Shown here: piece after piece, positions 12,001-24,116 of the stretch
Layout: every line of letters starts with the position of its first letter
Numbering within the stretch: the first letter of the stretch is position 1
Assembly: GCA_019925795.1 (NCBI GenBank)
Contig: CM034311.1
Coordinates: 42,821,472 to 42,885,471, forward strand
Direction of reading: 5' to 3'
Length of the DNA: 64,000 nt
DNA from: Dendrobium chrysotoxum
Taxonomy: Eukaryota > Streptophyta > Magnoliopsida > Asparagales > Orchidaceae
Program-made: the position numbers and the translations under genes
Notes under the pieces: model-generated
Database searches by the model: none
What the model was told of the DNA's origin: nothing
Seen by the model: the letters and a program-made list of their open reading frames with translations, nothing else

Positions 12001-13792
12001 AGTGTGGCTGTGATGAGTATTTTCATTTCTATATAAATTACTTGGGTTGATTTTTTTTAGGATAACCTTGCAGGAGAGTCTAGATTTACTACTTTCATTT
12101 AATGTAAATGGTTTGTAACTTGGTTAAGAGTTGTGAAAGTTCATTCTGAGTTAGGATACTAGGATCCAAAGGTTGGATTCCAAAGAGGAAAGGACACCCA
12201 ATATGAGGATGGTCCTTTTCTATTTGGAAATCCAAATTTGGATCGTTCTACTACTTGAAGAATCAAAGGAAGTTGAAATCCAAGGAGTCCAATGGAGCTG
12301 GGATCCGAGGAGTCCAAGGAAGAGAAGATCAAGAAGATGAAGACCAAGAGTATCCCACTCAAAATAACTTGCGTCAATCCTAGGATTAGAAATCCGGGTT
12401 GTTGGCAGTGGTGCCCGGCCACTTTAATTTTCTGCAGACCCTGGGTTGTAATTAAGGGCAGTTGGCCTATGGACATTTATTAATTTGTTTGGATAATTTT
12501 GATGTGTTTTATGATTGTGTGCCTCTAGGATTGTTTGCTTTTTTTTAGTTTCTTGGCGTTTTGCATGTCGCTTTTGTTTTAGCCTGGATTTCGTTAGGCT
12601 CTTTAAGGACTAAAACTTTTTCTACTCCCAACTAACATTCAAATTTTAAGATTTAAATAATTTAGAAACTTAACGACCTAGGGAATTGCCGGAATCGTCC
12701 GGGGTAGCATGCATATCGTTGCATTTCTCTCTTTCCTTCTATAAGACACTTCCCCGCCAGTGGGTAGAGTCCGGATAATCTGACCTATGAGGATGAGGTG
12801 CCGGACCTGGGGAAGCCCAGTCTAATTCTAAAAATTATTTTTATAAGCCTTTTTAAATTTCTATGCATACCTGATTCGGATACTTTAATTAGCATGCATT
12901 GCATTAGAAACTGACTAAATCAAAATTTTAATTGCATTAGCTCTAGAAGCATTCACCCAACATCAGTCCGGGGCCAATTAGGAAATCCTCTAGATGTCGG
13001 CCCTATCTCCGAGAACTATAACCCACCTACCCATCCTTCATAAATGACTGGACAGCATGGTTTTAAAGCGATTAGGTGGTTAGCTGGCTCCCCCTTCCAG
13101 GCCGGGGTAAGTCCAGGTTTTTGCATTGCATTAGTTAGGACACGGGTGTTAGTGTTGCGTAGAACACTAAACCCATTAGATTCAGGATTCAAGGCTACTA
13201 TTGTTCCGTAGTACGCCTCATCAGTAGGTAGGTCTTCTGTCTTCCAGAGACCCTAAACCCTACATATCTGTGTCACACGGATGACGCCACCTCCATCCTT
13301 CCCTCCTGCATGTTTCGAGTGCATGATTTATTTATTTTTCTCCAGTTTCTTCTCACTACCTTAGTCCCTCCGGATGCTGATGTGAGCCGTGCATGTTGAC
13401 TAAGCCTAGTTGAGCCTCTCTTTCCCTTCGAGTAGGACTTCCTAGTCTCTGCCCTATGTGCCAATCCCAATTTCGAAAGAATAATGTAGAATCCTTAATC
13501 GAGAGTATTCTCAGGCTCCGGCTTGAGATGTAATTAACCACGGGGGCTTGCGCCCGTGGGAAACCGCATCCCACTCTCAAATAAACCCCATTCGAGCTAA
13601 TGTATCGGGTGGGGGAAACCCGTTGTGACGATCAGATCATATATATTATTACCCATCGGGGTGTGCTGGTGAGAGCCGCTATCCTCAATGGTTAATCGTA
13701 TGCATGATCGAATCTGCCCTTCCATTGGCCAGATACTGTCTCCCCTCGCGGGGCGATGGTGTCTGTAGTCCTTTCGGAGGTCCACAGGTTTC

Positions 13793-13810
13793 TGGCGACC
13801 ACGGTGGGAC
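13793..13810 (+). other. Primer-binding site of copy A (tRNA-Arg-like)
   Basis: TGGCGACCACGGTGGGAC lies 6 bases after the LTR end CCACA. It begins with TGG, complementary to the tRNA CCA end, and TGGCGACCACG matches the expected complement of a plant tRNA-Arg acceptor arm; further bases match imperfectly. Tat-lineage elements typically use tRNA-Arg. The exact isoacceptor is inferred from memory. Confidence 0.75.
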
Positions 13811-14126
13811 AGGTTTCCCTCTCCATCTTTGGATTCTATATTATCTGTTTCTTGTGTGTACTCCGGGATTGGTACTCCTTAGATTAGGTCCGTCCCACTC
13901 TTAGTTAGGGTCCTTCCTTAGTTAGGATCATTCTTCTTTTTCTTAGTTGGGGTTCCCCCCTAGCTAGGATTCTTTCTCTTCGTTCTTCTTAGTTAGGGTT
14001 TTCCCCCAGCTAAGCTTTCCTCTTTCGGACCTTCTAGGTCATTCCGTCCCTTATCTATCATTCATCTTCTCGTTATTTCTTACTAATCATTTTAAATTTC
14101 TTTTCTTCTTCTTGGCAGACAGTGCC
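13811..14126 (+). other. Leader between PBS and gag, copy A
   Basis: A T/C-rich 316 bp leader with several TTAGTTAGGGTTC-like short repeats (13900-14010). No open frame that I would support; a packaging signal would be expected about here. Confidence 0.6.
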
Positions 14127-17100
14127 ATGGCTTCCTTCGTGCCTTCCGTTACTTTCAGTTTTGGTTCTGACGCGCGGGTGACACTTCCTGAGTCCCTGCT
14201 AGCCAGTCCTCCCGCTGGAGGAATCACTTTTGGTTCCTTCACTGACTCGGCCTTCGTCACTCTTGGCGGGCCGACCCCTGCTGAGGCTGCTGCCTACTCT
14301 CCTCCCCAGAGGAGGGCTCGCGCAGCCATGCGACCTTTTGGACGTCCAGTTGCTCGGCGGACAGCCCGGGCACCTGCTCGTCCTACTCCTGTTCGTGTGC
14401 AGCCGGCACACCCTGTGGTTAGGCAGCCAGTGCCTAGACCACTCCCAGTTCAGCCCACTCGTCCAGCGGTTAGGCGACCAGTGCCTACTGCACCTGTTGT
14501 TCAGACTGCCCCGGCCCCTCAGCGCCGGCAGACAGTAGTTACCCCTGTTGTTACTCCGGCAGAGGCAGCTCGTGTTCGGGTTCCCCCTCCTTCTTCCTCT
14601 AGGAAGAGGGGTGCCCAGACCGAGGCTCCTTCGCCTTCCTCCCGTCGGGTTTCAGCTTTCGCTCGACTGTCTCACCCAGAGACCCTCGTGCAGACCCCGA
14701 CACTTCCCGTACTTCCTGTTCCCCCTGCCACTCAGGTGGTGGGTTCAGATGTTGCTTCGTCTTCCGCCTCCGGCCTTGGGAGAAGGGCCCGGAGGAATAG
14801 AAACCGTAGACTTCGGTTGGCTGCATCCGAGGCAGATAGACAGCGGATGGCAGATTCGTTGGCTCACCAGGAGCCAGTTCAGAGGAGAGTGGTCCCTAGG
14901 CAGCGGGCACCACGACCAGTTGCAGTTTCCCCTACCCCGGACGTTACAGTTGCCCCTGAGATAGCAGCGGTTCAGGGAGGACGCTTCTCCCCACTGACAC
15001 ATAGTGGTGACGAGGAGGACGTTGCTCGCATTGCGGCGGCCCCTCCTGTCGCTACTACTTTACCACGCGCTAGGGTCCCCAGGGATGATGCTGCTCGAAC
15101 CCTCTCTCAGAGGATTCGGAGTATTATCCGCTTAGCGCGGGGTTGAGGCCCTGTCAGTCGAGAGAGGTTACTCCACCAGATTTCTCAGGCGTCCGTTCAG
15201 TTGCAGAGACAGACTGCTAGACAGAGGTACAGGTGGCAGAGAGGACAGCCACCCAGACAGCCTGTCAGTTCAGTTCCGTTGGCGAGACCACAGACAGTTA
15301 CTCCGGTTGTTGGACGACGCCCACGTCGTCATGGACAGAGGCAGCAGTTGGAGCCCCCCAGACCCCAGCTCTCTTCAGTTGTAGTAGCTCCGCAGCAGTC
15401 AGTTGCCCCTACTGGGCCCCGTCGCAGTAGATGGGTGTGGAGACGACGACAGGCAGAGTCCCCTGTCGATGCAGTACAGCCAGTTCAGGCAGTTGAGCAG
15501 TTAGAGGCAGTTGTTCCTTCCGGATCAGAGGCAGTTCCGATGGTCTGTGATGCAGCAACGGACGATGATGCTACAGTTTCTCCTAGTGGTTCACCGGTTC
15601 GGGCTGAGCCAGCCCTTAGCCCTTACGAGACTTCTTCCCCTTTGAGTCCGTATGCAGAGGACTTCCATCAGACCCTCTACGAGGATGATGCACTTGAGGA
15701 TGATTTACTCGAGGAGGAGTCAGATGGAGATATACCGGTACACAGAGTATGCGTGGTTACTAGACGTGACCACTCAGATGAGCAGATAGAGGCAGATGAT
15801 GATGATGAGCAGGGAGAAGCTGAGGTAGGAGGATCTCCCCGGTCAGTTGAGACAGATGCCACAGTACTACAGTTACAGACTCAGATGGCAGAGATGGCCA
15901 GGGCCATGGCAGCGATGACAGCTCAGTTGACAGCTTTGGGGGCGATGCCCCAGATGACGGGCGTAGGCACTCCTGCTACATCCAGGGACGAGCCAGCAGC
16001 ACCACCTGTAGTAGCACCAGGTCCTGTGGGAGTAGACAGTGCCCAGAGAGCAGTTCCGGTGGCACCGACAGCAGTTGCTTTTACTACCCCAGTCCAGAGT
16101 CAGTCAGTTCAGTTGTCAGCCGGACAGATTCAGGATCTGATTGCCCAGAAGGTCGAGCAGGCCATTTCCTCCAGGAAGTCTGGAGAGGTAGTTAGCAGGG
16201 GGCGTCCTTACCCAGTAGAGTACGAGCACGAGCCCTACCCCCCTGATTTTGTCCCTCCTAGGTTCAGAGTCTTTGATGGGTTTGGGAACCCGAGGCAGCA
16301 CGTAGCCCAGTACCGAGCCATCTGTTGCAACATAGGAGGGAACGATGCACTGATGTTGAGACTTTTTGTCAGCAGTTTAGTTGGGGTGGCCTTTGCCTGG
16401 TACGCCGACCTCCCCAACGATTCAGTACGCACCTTTGCAGAGCTGGAGCAGTTGTTTGTTCAGAGGTTTGTCAGTGCAGAGCACCGAGTTACAGTTGGAG
16501 AGCTAGTTGTGACTAGACAGCGGCCCCGAGAGCCTCTCCCAGATTACATAGTCAGATGGAGGAACCTCAGCCTACAGTGTGAGCCCCAGTTACAGGAGCA
16601 GCATGCAGTAGAAATTTTATTAAAGAACATAGATGGTCCGATAGCACCTTATCTGAAGGGTTTCAGCATCAGAACCTTTCAGAAGTTGTTGACAAAGGTG
16701 ATCAGTTTGCAGGACAGCATACCCGATGCAGTCCCTCCTAAGGTTGAGAGTCAACCTTCACGTAGACCTCAGCGGCAGGAGTCATCAGGAGCACCTCCAC
16801 CTAGGAGAGGGGAGGTACACAGTACTTATGGACCATCAGATAAGGGCAAGAAGCCCTTAGTCAGTTCAGCACCATCTCAGCAGTCTCACACACCGGGCCA
16901 GTCAGCAGTGCAGTCTAGACCCTCCCGTAGGACCCCAGAGAGTCAGCAGTACCTACGGGAGAAGCTTAGTAAGGAATATCCCTTTAAAAGGGAAAGTGTG
17001 ATGAAGATCTTCAAGTTCCTTACTAAGAGAAACATCTTAACATTCCCGAACAACAATAGAGTGGAAGAGGAGGGGCAGACAGAACACCCACTCTATTGTC

Positions 17101-17243
17101 CATTTCACAGACATATCGGGCATGTCATAGAAGACTGCTATGTGTTCAAGGACAGAGTTGAGAAGCTCATGGCTAGTGGGCAGATCCACCTACAGGACAG
17201 CGACCTGGTTCAGCCCAAGGGCAAGACACCTCAGACAGTTTAG
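14127..17243 (+). CDS. gag: gag polyprotein, copy A (interrupted by one TGA)
   Basis: Structural protein that forms the virus-like particle in the cytoplasm. I start at the ATG at 14127 (MASFVPSVTF); a longer reading would need a TTG. It spans 1038 codons. Residues 1-430 are Pro/Arg/Val-rich and then acidic, without a known domain. The Ty3-type capsid domain is at about 706-867 (PDFVPPRFRVFDGFGNPRQH, a W-x-A-D-L-P segment, LPDYIVRWRNL). A C-x2-H...H...C segment (YCPFHRHIGHVIEDC, from about 990) stands where a zinc knuckle is expected. In copy A a TGA at 15144-15146 splits the frame; copy B has CGA there. The frame ends in TAG (17241-17243) and pol continues in the same frame. Confidence 0.88.
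15144..15146 (+). other. In-frame TGA in copy A gag (CGA in copy B)
   Basis: The codon reads TGA here and CGA in copy B (63473-63471 on the minus strand). This is a single CpG transition and very likely an inactivating deamination private to copy A. Confidence 0.85.
17241..17243 (+). other. In-frame TAG between gag and pol
   Basis: The sequence is GTT TAG ATG ATC. The frame is open on both sides, the ATG follows directly, and copy B has the same codons (61380-61378 minus). Candidates are suppression of UAG, re-initiation at the abutting AUG, or a spliced/edited alternative. Confidence 0.8.
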
Positions 17244-20200
17244 ATGATCTCAGGCTCTAGTAGTTGTAGTGACAGCCAGAGTGGCAGACAGAGCAGTCGT
17301 AGTAGATCACCCAGAGGTTCTGAGGGGGAGTGGCAGTTAGCACTCTCTCGGAAGACGAGGCAGATGATCCGGCAGATAGTTCAGAGTTCAGAGGCAGTTG
17401 AGAGGAGGCCTACCCAGGCCAAATCGACAGTTGCCAGCCCAGTTTCTTCGCCAGCACCTTTTCCTTTTTCTTCTTCTGTTGTAGTGCCTACTGAGCACAT
17501 TTCTTTTCCTATTTTATGTAATAAAAAGATGTATGAAAAGGAAAAGTTTGTTGTAACTTCTGAGGGGAAGACGGGACGCCTTCCGGCACTTACGCTGAAG
17601 GATTTCGTTCTCCCTTCAACTGATGATGAAATAATAGAAGAAGGTGATTCTGGCTACTTCTGGTGTTCTGCTCCTACTTTTATTTCTTCTAGCACTCGCT
17701 CTTTCAATATTCTACATGTTTCTTATGATGGTTCTGTATGTGATGAAGAGTCTGAGTGTGATGAGGAACCAGTCTTTATGATTCCGGAGGGTGGTTGTTA
17801 CATGGATTCAGAAGATGAATCCGAGAACCCACTCCAGTCACTCTCCTTGGAGCCAACACATGCCATCACCGTTGAACCAAGCGAATCTCCTGTCAGAGAT
17901 GACTCGATACAGGAAGTTCACTTGCGTTCAGGGAAGGTTCTTCCACCTAGGACGGCTAAGAATACAAAAGAGAAAGACAAGAACATTGTTACCCAGCAGG
18001 ACGATCATATCCCTTCCTCCCAAGAGCAGTCTAAGGAGAAAGGGAAAGGCCCTCAGCTGGAGGTCGATTACAATGTGTTGGCCCATTTAAGGAAAATTCC
18101 TGCCCTTCTCAGTGTCTATGACGCTCTGATGATGTCCTCTGACTTGAGAGAGACCCTGGTAAAAGCACTACTCGAACCAGAGTCCTATCAAGCCTTCTTT
18201 GCTTCCGAATCTGTTGGAGATGCATGCCTTCTGAGAGAGATGCCGTGCATTACCTTTTCAGATCGTGATCTCCTCTTGGGTACCTCTGATCACAATCGTC
18301 CTTTGTATGTCACCGCTGAAGTCAATGGTTATGAGTTGAACAGGGTCCTCATTGACCAAGGAGCTTCAGTAAACATTCTGAGTTATGAAACTTTGAAGAG
18401 CCTCTCCCTGGGTCATTTGAAGTTAACCTCTGATAAGATTATGTTGAAAGGCTTCAACGACCAAGGACAGCGTGCCCTAGGGTCTATCACCCTACCCCTG
18501 AAGTTTGGAAATTTCCTTACTGAGGCGAAGTTTCATGTGATCGAGGCGGATACTTCATACAGGGCTCTCTTAGGAAGGCCCTGGATTCATGAGTATGGAA
18601 TGGTGCCCTCCACCCTGCACCAATGTATGAAGTATATGAGGAATGAAGTCGAGTACTCCATTCCCGGGGATACCCAACCCTTTTCCGTGCATGAGGTCTC
18701 TATTTACGATGATGCTGAGCATTACATACCTCGTAAGAAGAGTAAACCTCCTTCTGCCCAGTCACCAGTGACACCTGCCAGTACTGTACAGGGTCCTGTA
18801 CAGCTACCTGTGCAAGGTCCGTCACAGGTTAGTATTGAGACAGATACCTCCACTGCAGATCCTGTTAGATCTCCTTTCCAATTTGCAGTTGGGCACGATG
18901 TTCCCCCTAGTAGAGGTAGGGGAGAGCGAGGTAGAGGTAGAGGTAGAGGATCGACTCGCCCGCCGCGAAACTACGATACTCAAATCCCTCCTCCCTCATA
19001 TCTTTATGCTTCTCCTTTGACTGTCGAGTCCAACTCCTCTGACGATGAGATGATCACTACCCCTCATCGCTCAGCTCCCTCACCAGCCCCGGACTTCACT
19101 GATTATAGTTCACTGCCTACCTTTTGTAGGTACCTGATACCCGAGGGTGGTTTAGTTATTGACAGTGGTTCAGACGAGGAGGTAGACCCCCGACGTCAGA
19201 CCACTAGTCAACAATCCCTTTCCCGTCAGATACGTGGAATAAGAGTTGAGGAGTCTCACCAAAGATCTTTGGTTACCCCCTCCACTAGTGATGGTGGCGC
19301 ACTACAAGTTAGAGGTTGCCCTCCGCCTCCTCTGTACGAAACCTTTGTGCCACCACGAGCTAGTGAGTGTGCCTCGTTATCCCATAGTGTAGGTGCCCCA
19401 CTGGGTCCTGGGAGTCAGGGTTCAGCGGAGACCGCTATGGATAACAGGGTCACGACTGCCCCTCGTTATTTTTCTCCTTTCGTGGAAGACTGTGTAGAGC
19501 GGGGTGCAGTCATCTCGACTTGGTCAGATGAACAAGCTCTACGACAGGCTCGTGTTTGGCGGACTGATATGCCTCAAACTAAGCAAGGCTTAGGTTATGT
19601 CGAGCAGAGCTCACCTAACCATGCTAACATCCGAACGGTTTCCCACTCATACCCGGTTGTTTCTCTTACCGATAAAGAAGACCCGGGTGATGATGAGGAT
19701 AGAGTACTCGATGCTCCTCAAGAGTTTGAAGATGGCATCACTTCTGCCATGGACGAGTTGTGTGAGGTAAACTTAGGCACTGAATCAGATCCTAGACCTA
19801 TTTTTCATAGTGTCTTGTTATCTGACTCAGAGGCTCAAGAATACATCGAGCTACTCTCAGAGTTTAAAGATTGCTTTGCCTGGAACTACACCGAGATGCC
19901 TGGTCTAAATCCAGATGTAGCAGTCCATAAACTAGCCATTAAGTCTGACGCAGTCCCTGTTAAACAAGCACCTCGTAGGATGAGGTTAGAAATAGAACAA
20001 CAGGTGATCGCTGAAACTAAGAAGCTTATAGAGGCCGATTTCATTCGTGAAGAGAAGTACCCTACTTGGCTTGCCAACATTGTTCCAGTCCGGAAAAAGA
20101 ACGGGCAGATTCGTGTCTGTATCGACTTCCGTGATTTAAACAAGGCATGTCCTAAGGACGATTTTCCTCTTCCTATCCCCGAGCTTATGGTGGATATAGC

Positions 20201-23075
20201 GTCGTCCCATAGCATTTTCTCCTTCATGGACGGTTCGTCTGGTTACAATCAGATAAAGATGGACCCCGAAGAGGAAAAGTTTACTGCGTTTCGCACACCT
20301 ATAGGTGTGTTCTGCTACAAGGTGATGCCCTTTGGTCTCAAGAATGCCGGGGCCACCTATCAACGTGCTATGACTGTTATCTTCGACGAGATGGTACACG
20401 AGCAAGTTGAATGCTATGTGGATGATCTGGTAGTCAAAAGCAAGGTCCGTGGAGATCACCTTCGAGATCTACGAATCGTTTTTGAACGCCTACGCAAATA
20501 TGATTTGAAAATGAACCCTCTAAAATGCGCATTTGGAGTTAGTGCAGGAAAGTTCCTGGGGTTTATAGTTCGCTACCGTGGCATTGAGATTGACCCTTCC
20601 ATGATCAAAGCCATAGTAGATCTAAAACCCCCTAAAAGTCTTACCCAGCTAAGGTCTTTTCAAGGAAAGTTAGCCTTCCTGCGGAGATTTATCTCCAATT
20701 TGTCCGGTAGGTGTCACCCCTTTGCTGCCCTAGCAAAGAAAGACGCCCGCTTTCACTGGGATGAGCGTTGTCAGGAGGCCTTTGAGAGTATAAAGCGCTA
20801 CCTGATAAACCCCCCTGTTTTAGCTGCACCCATCCCAGGGAGGCCGTTAATTCTCTACACTACGGCCCTGGATGAGTCCTTGGGTGCATTATTGGCTCAA
20901 GAGAATGAGGAAGGCAAGGAGAATGCCTTGTACTACCTCAGTAGACGGTTGATACCCGCAGAGCTAAAGTACCCCGCGATGGAAAAGCAGTGTTTAGCTT
21001 TGATCTTCGCGGTACAGAAGCTTAGGCATTATATGCTTTCACACAAGGTCAACCTAATCTCTCGAGTCAACCCCTTGCAGTATCTGATGACCCGTCCGAC
21101 CCTCTTAGGTCGTCTGGCACGATGGTCTATGATCTTGCTGCAGTTTGACATCACTTTCGTCCCGCAGCGGGCCGTCAAAGGACAGGCTCTAGCTGATTTT
21201 CTTGCTGCTCACCCGATCCCTGCAGACTCCCCACTCAATGATGAGCTGCCTGACGAGCTAATCATGAGTGTGGTGGAGCAGGAGTCCCCTACTTGGGAGT
21301 TTTACTTTGACGGTGCGTCGTCCGTTAGAGCCTTGAGCCCGAATGAAACTCCTATAGTTAGGGTAGGTCTGGGCCTCATTTTCGTATCCCCTGAAGGTCA
21401 CACTCTGAGATATTCCTACAGTCTTTCAGAACCTCGTACTAATAATGAAGCTGAGTACGAAGCTCTGATTTTGGGACTAGAGTTGGCCATTCAGATGAAT
21501 GTCATGCGGGTGAAAATCTTTGGAGACTCACAACTGATCATAAATCAAGTAGCGGGAGTCTACAAAGTGCTTAAACCTGAGCTCTCGCCTTATCACAGCA
21601 AGGCAATGGAGCTCTTGTGTTTGATTCCTGAAGTGACCTTAGCTAAAATCCCTAGATCTGCCAATGGCAAGGCAGATGCATTAGCTAAGTTAGCAAAGGA
21701 ACTGGCTGACCCAACTGGCAACCCACTGTCTATCGTTGTCCAGTGCCGTCAAGCCCTACGCCCCGCAGACCTGTCTTCTCCCGATCAGACCCTCACAGTG
21801 TTCTCAGTTGAGGAAGAATCAGACTGGAGAGTACCCTTTATAGAGTATTTGAAGCATGGCAGGCTTCCAGATGATAGATCTCTTGCTGCCCAGGTCAGAA
21901 AGAGAGCCCTATCATTCACTTATGTGAACGACACCTTGTATCGACGCTCTTTCGACCAAATGTGGTTGCGTTGCCTCAACGGCGAAGAGGCTCGCAAGGT
22001 CATGGGCGAGATACATGAAGGTCTTTGCGGTGCTCATCAGTCCGGACCAAAAATGAAAGGCAGAATTAAACGCCTCGGTTACTATTGGCCGACTATGATC
22101 CGTGATTGTATGGAACACGCTAGAAAGTGCCACCAGTGCCAAATTCATGGCACGGTGATTCACTAACCCCCTAATCCGCTGCACCCAACTGTATCATCTT
22201 GGCCATTCGAGGGCTGGGGCACGGATGTAGTGGGTCCTATTGACCCTCCTTCCTCTAAGGGCCATAGGTTCATTTTAGCTGCCACTGATTACTTCTCTAA
22301 GTGGGCAGAAGCTGTGCCACTTAAGGAAGTCAAATCAGAAGATGTGATGCGTTTCTTTCGTGATCATATTGTCTATCATTTTGGTGTCCCGCGCCGTATC
22401 ATTTCAGATAACGGCCCGTCGTTTAGAAGCACCAAAATTGCTAGATTTGCCCGCCGCCATAACATCAATTGGCGATACTCTTCAATTTACTATCCCAAGG
22501 CCAATGGCTTGGCGGAAGCATTCAATAAAACTCTCGTGCAATTAATAAGAAAAATCCTGGTTGCAAACAAACGAGAGTGGCACGATAGACTTCCCGAAGC
22601 ACTATGGGCCTATAGGACTACATACCGTACTCCTACTCAGTCTACCCCATATGCTTTGGCTTTCGGGGTCGAGGCCGTCCTCCCACTTGAGGTCGAGCTC
22701 CCCTCGCTACGTGTGGCAGTCAGCCACAATCTTTCCCACGAAGATAACGCCCGACTACGGATGGAAGAGCTTGATGGTTTAGAAGAGCTTCGCCTACAAG
22801 CTTATCAGAACCTCAAACTATATCAGGCACGTATGGCTCGATCACATGATCGCCTTGTCCGACCCCGTGCTTTCCGGGTTGGCGAGTTGGTCCTTGTTTT
22901 ACGCAGACCTATCATTTCGCGCCGTCGTCGAAGTGGTAAGTTCGAGCCTGTCTGGGAAGGCCCCTTTGCTGTAGAGCAAGTTTATGAAGGTGGTGCCTAC
23001 CTACTCGTTGATGCCAATGGTGTTCACCCTATGCCTGTCATCAACGGGCAGTACTTGAAAAAGTACTATGCCTGA
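17244..23075 (+). CDS. pol: pol polyprotein PR-RT-RNaseH-aRNaseH-INT, copy A (one in-frame TAA)
   Basis: Replication enzymes, 1943 codons in one frame. Protease: LIDQGASVNIL with catalytic Asp about residue 371. A low-complexity spacer (about 480-860) contains an RG-rich stretch. Reverse transcriptase: LNKACPKDDFPLP near 965-980, YVDD at 1058-1061. First RNase H: DESLGALLAQ near 1208. Second, archaeal-like RNase H: WEFYFDGAS from 1351, NNEAEYEAL, GDSQL near 1428. Integrase: HX6H...CX2C zinc site with His 1591 and 1598, Cys 1629 and 1632; catalytic Asp 1661, Asp 1722 and Glu 1758 (DX35E). No chromodomain follows; the end is GQYLKKYYA. A TAA at 22164-22166 lies between the integrase zinc domain and core. 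Confidence 0.93.
22164..22166 (+). other. In-frame TAA inside integrase, shared by both copies
   Basis: Codons read ATT CAC TAA CCC CCT. Related integrases usually have Gln (HQPP) at this point, so CAA to TAA is the likely change. The frame continues without shift to 23075. Copy B has the same TAA at 56466-56464 (minus). Confidence 0.85.
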
Positions 23076-23933
23076 GTTCACTCTTCGAGAGGGAGGGGGT
23101 CTCCCTACCGCCTGTAAATACTCCCCTGTATATGTCCCCCCTTTGGAGGGGCTTCTTCACTTTTCGACAGTCTGTGTGGCCACGACGATTTATCCTCTAC
23201 CACACGATGTTTGTTACGAGAAGTATGAGGCTATCCTTAGGTGTGATGAGGTGAGATGATATGATCCGTACACTGACATAAACTCTAGTCTCTATCATCT
23301 CCCTTGTCTGAACTCTTCTAGGCCAGATCTTGACCCATATCAGTCCAAATACAGATTCAAGTTCTATTTTCAATGGTGGGATCTTTAAATTTAATATGCA
23401 AAGTTTTTAAAGAAAGATTAATCTGAGAAAAGTCTGCGAGCTTAAAACACGAAGTGGACTTTTTAGAGAATTTTTTTTCTTAGAAAGTACAAAATTTATT
23501 TTTCCTAATGAAAGATTTACCCCTGTCTTCTTTAGAAAATGAAGTAATTAGTGGTTGACTCCTCTAAGCGCTTGAAGGACGATTATAATGATTCGAAAAA
23601 AAATATATGCCTTCTCTCTCATCCCTTGCTTAGGGATGATTTCCTATTTTGAACTAAAATCTATATCAAATTGAAATTAGATTTAGAGACGCGTATTTTC
23701 CCAATCATCTTGCAGTTTTCTATCTCATAGGTGTCTTTCGCAGGCTGATGAATCTACCTCATAATTTTCTTATTCAAGTCGTTCACTCTTATCATAGGAT
23801 TGGATTTGCTTTGTGGATTTTTCTTCCTTGCACAAGAGAGTGAGTTTTTCTTCTCTTATGTTTGGAGGATAATCTTACAACTGAGAAAATTTTTTTTTAG
23901 GGATTTAGAAAGGGAGCCAGTTACAAAATGAAA

Positions 23934-24116
23934 GATACACAAAGTGTATCAAAAGTGAAAAGATGCGCAGTGCGCCAAAAATCAAAGATACACAAAGTGT
24001 ATCAAAAGTGGAAAGTTGCGCAAAATGCGCCATAAAGTCAAGGATACACAAAGTGTATCAAGTAATTAAAAGGTGCGCAGTGCGCCAAATTAAGTTGAGG
24101 GGCTCAAAATGAGCCC
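23934..24116. repeat. Row of seven short palindromes, mostly AAA-looped, copy A
   Basis: GATACAC-AAA-GTGTATC occurs at 23934, 23987 and 24043. Between them lie GCGCA-G-TGCGC (23965), GCGCA-AAA-TGCGC (24018) and GCGCA-G-TGCGC (24075), and the row ends with GGGCTCA-AAA-TGAGCCC (24100-24116). Starts are spaced 31, 22, 31, 25, 32 and 25 bases, so the two types alternate as a ~53-57 bp dimer. Confidence 0.95.

Larger units (their letters stand above)
7197..13786 (+). repeat. 5' LTR of copy A (6,590 bp)
   Basis: It begins TGTTGACCCTG and ends GGAGGTCCACA, i.e. TG...CA. The boundaries are fixed by the second LTR start at 27992 and by copy B, whose LTR (44047-50649) has the same ends. Parts in order: a W-box-rich first 490 bp, a GC-rich hairpin cluster (8339-8603), an ATT-rich tract (about 8645-9560), a tandem repeat of ~168 bp (10862-11335), a ~75 bp repeat with TGCAGGTG cores (11805-12000), then unique sequence. 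A TTTAAATAG box at about 7823-7831 is a possible core promoter. LTRs of this length are exceptional among plant elements. Confidence 0.92.

Noticed and set aside
14230..14964. Overlapping frames within gag, such as 14548-14964
   Set aside because: They are alternative-frame readings of GC-rich, proline/arginine-rich gag sequence.
23934..24116. CRISPR-like array
   Set aside because: Spacing is regular, but the 'repeats' are alternating palindromes of 11-17 bases in a plant retrotransposon, without unique spacers or cas genes.
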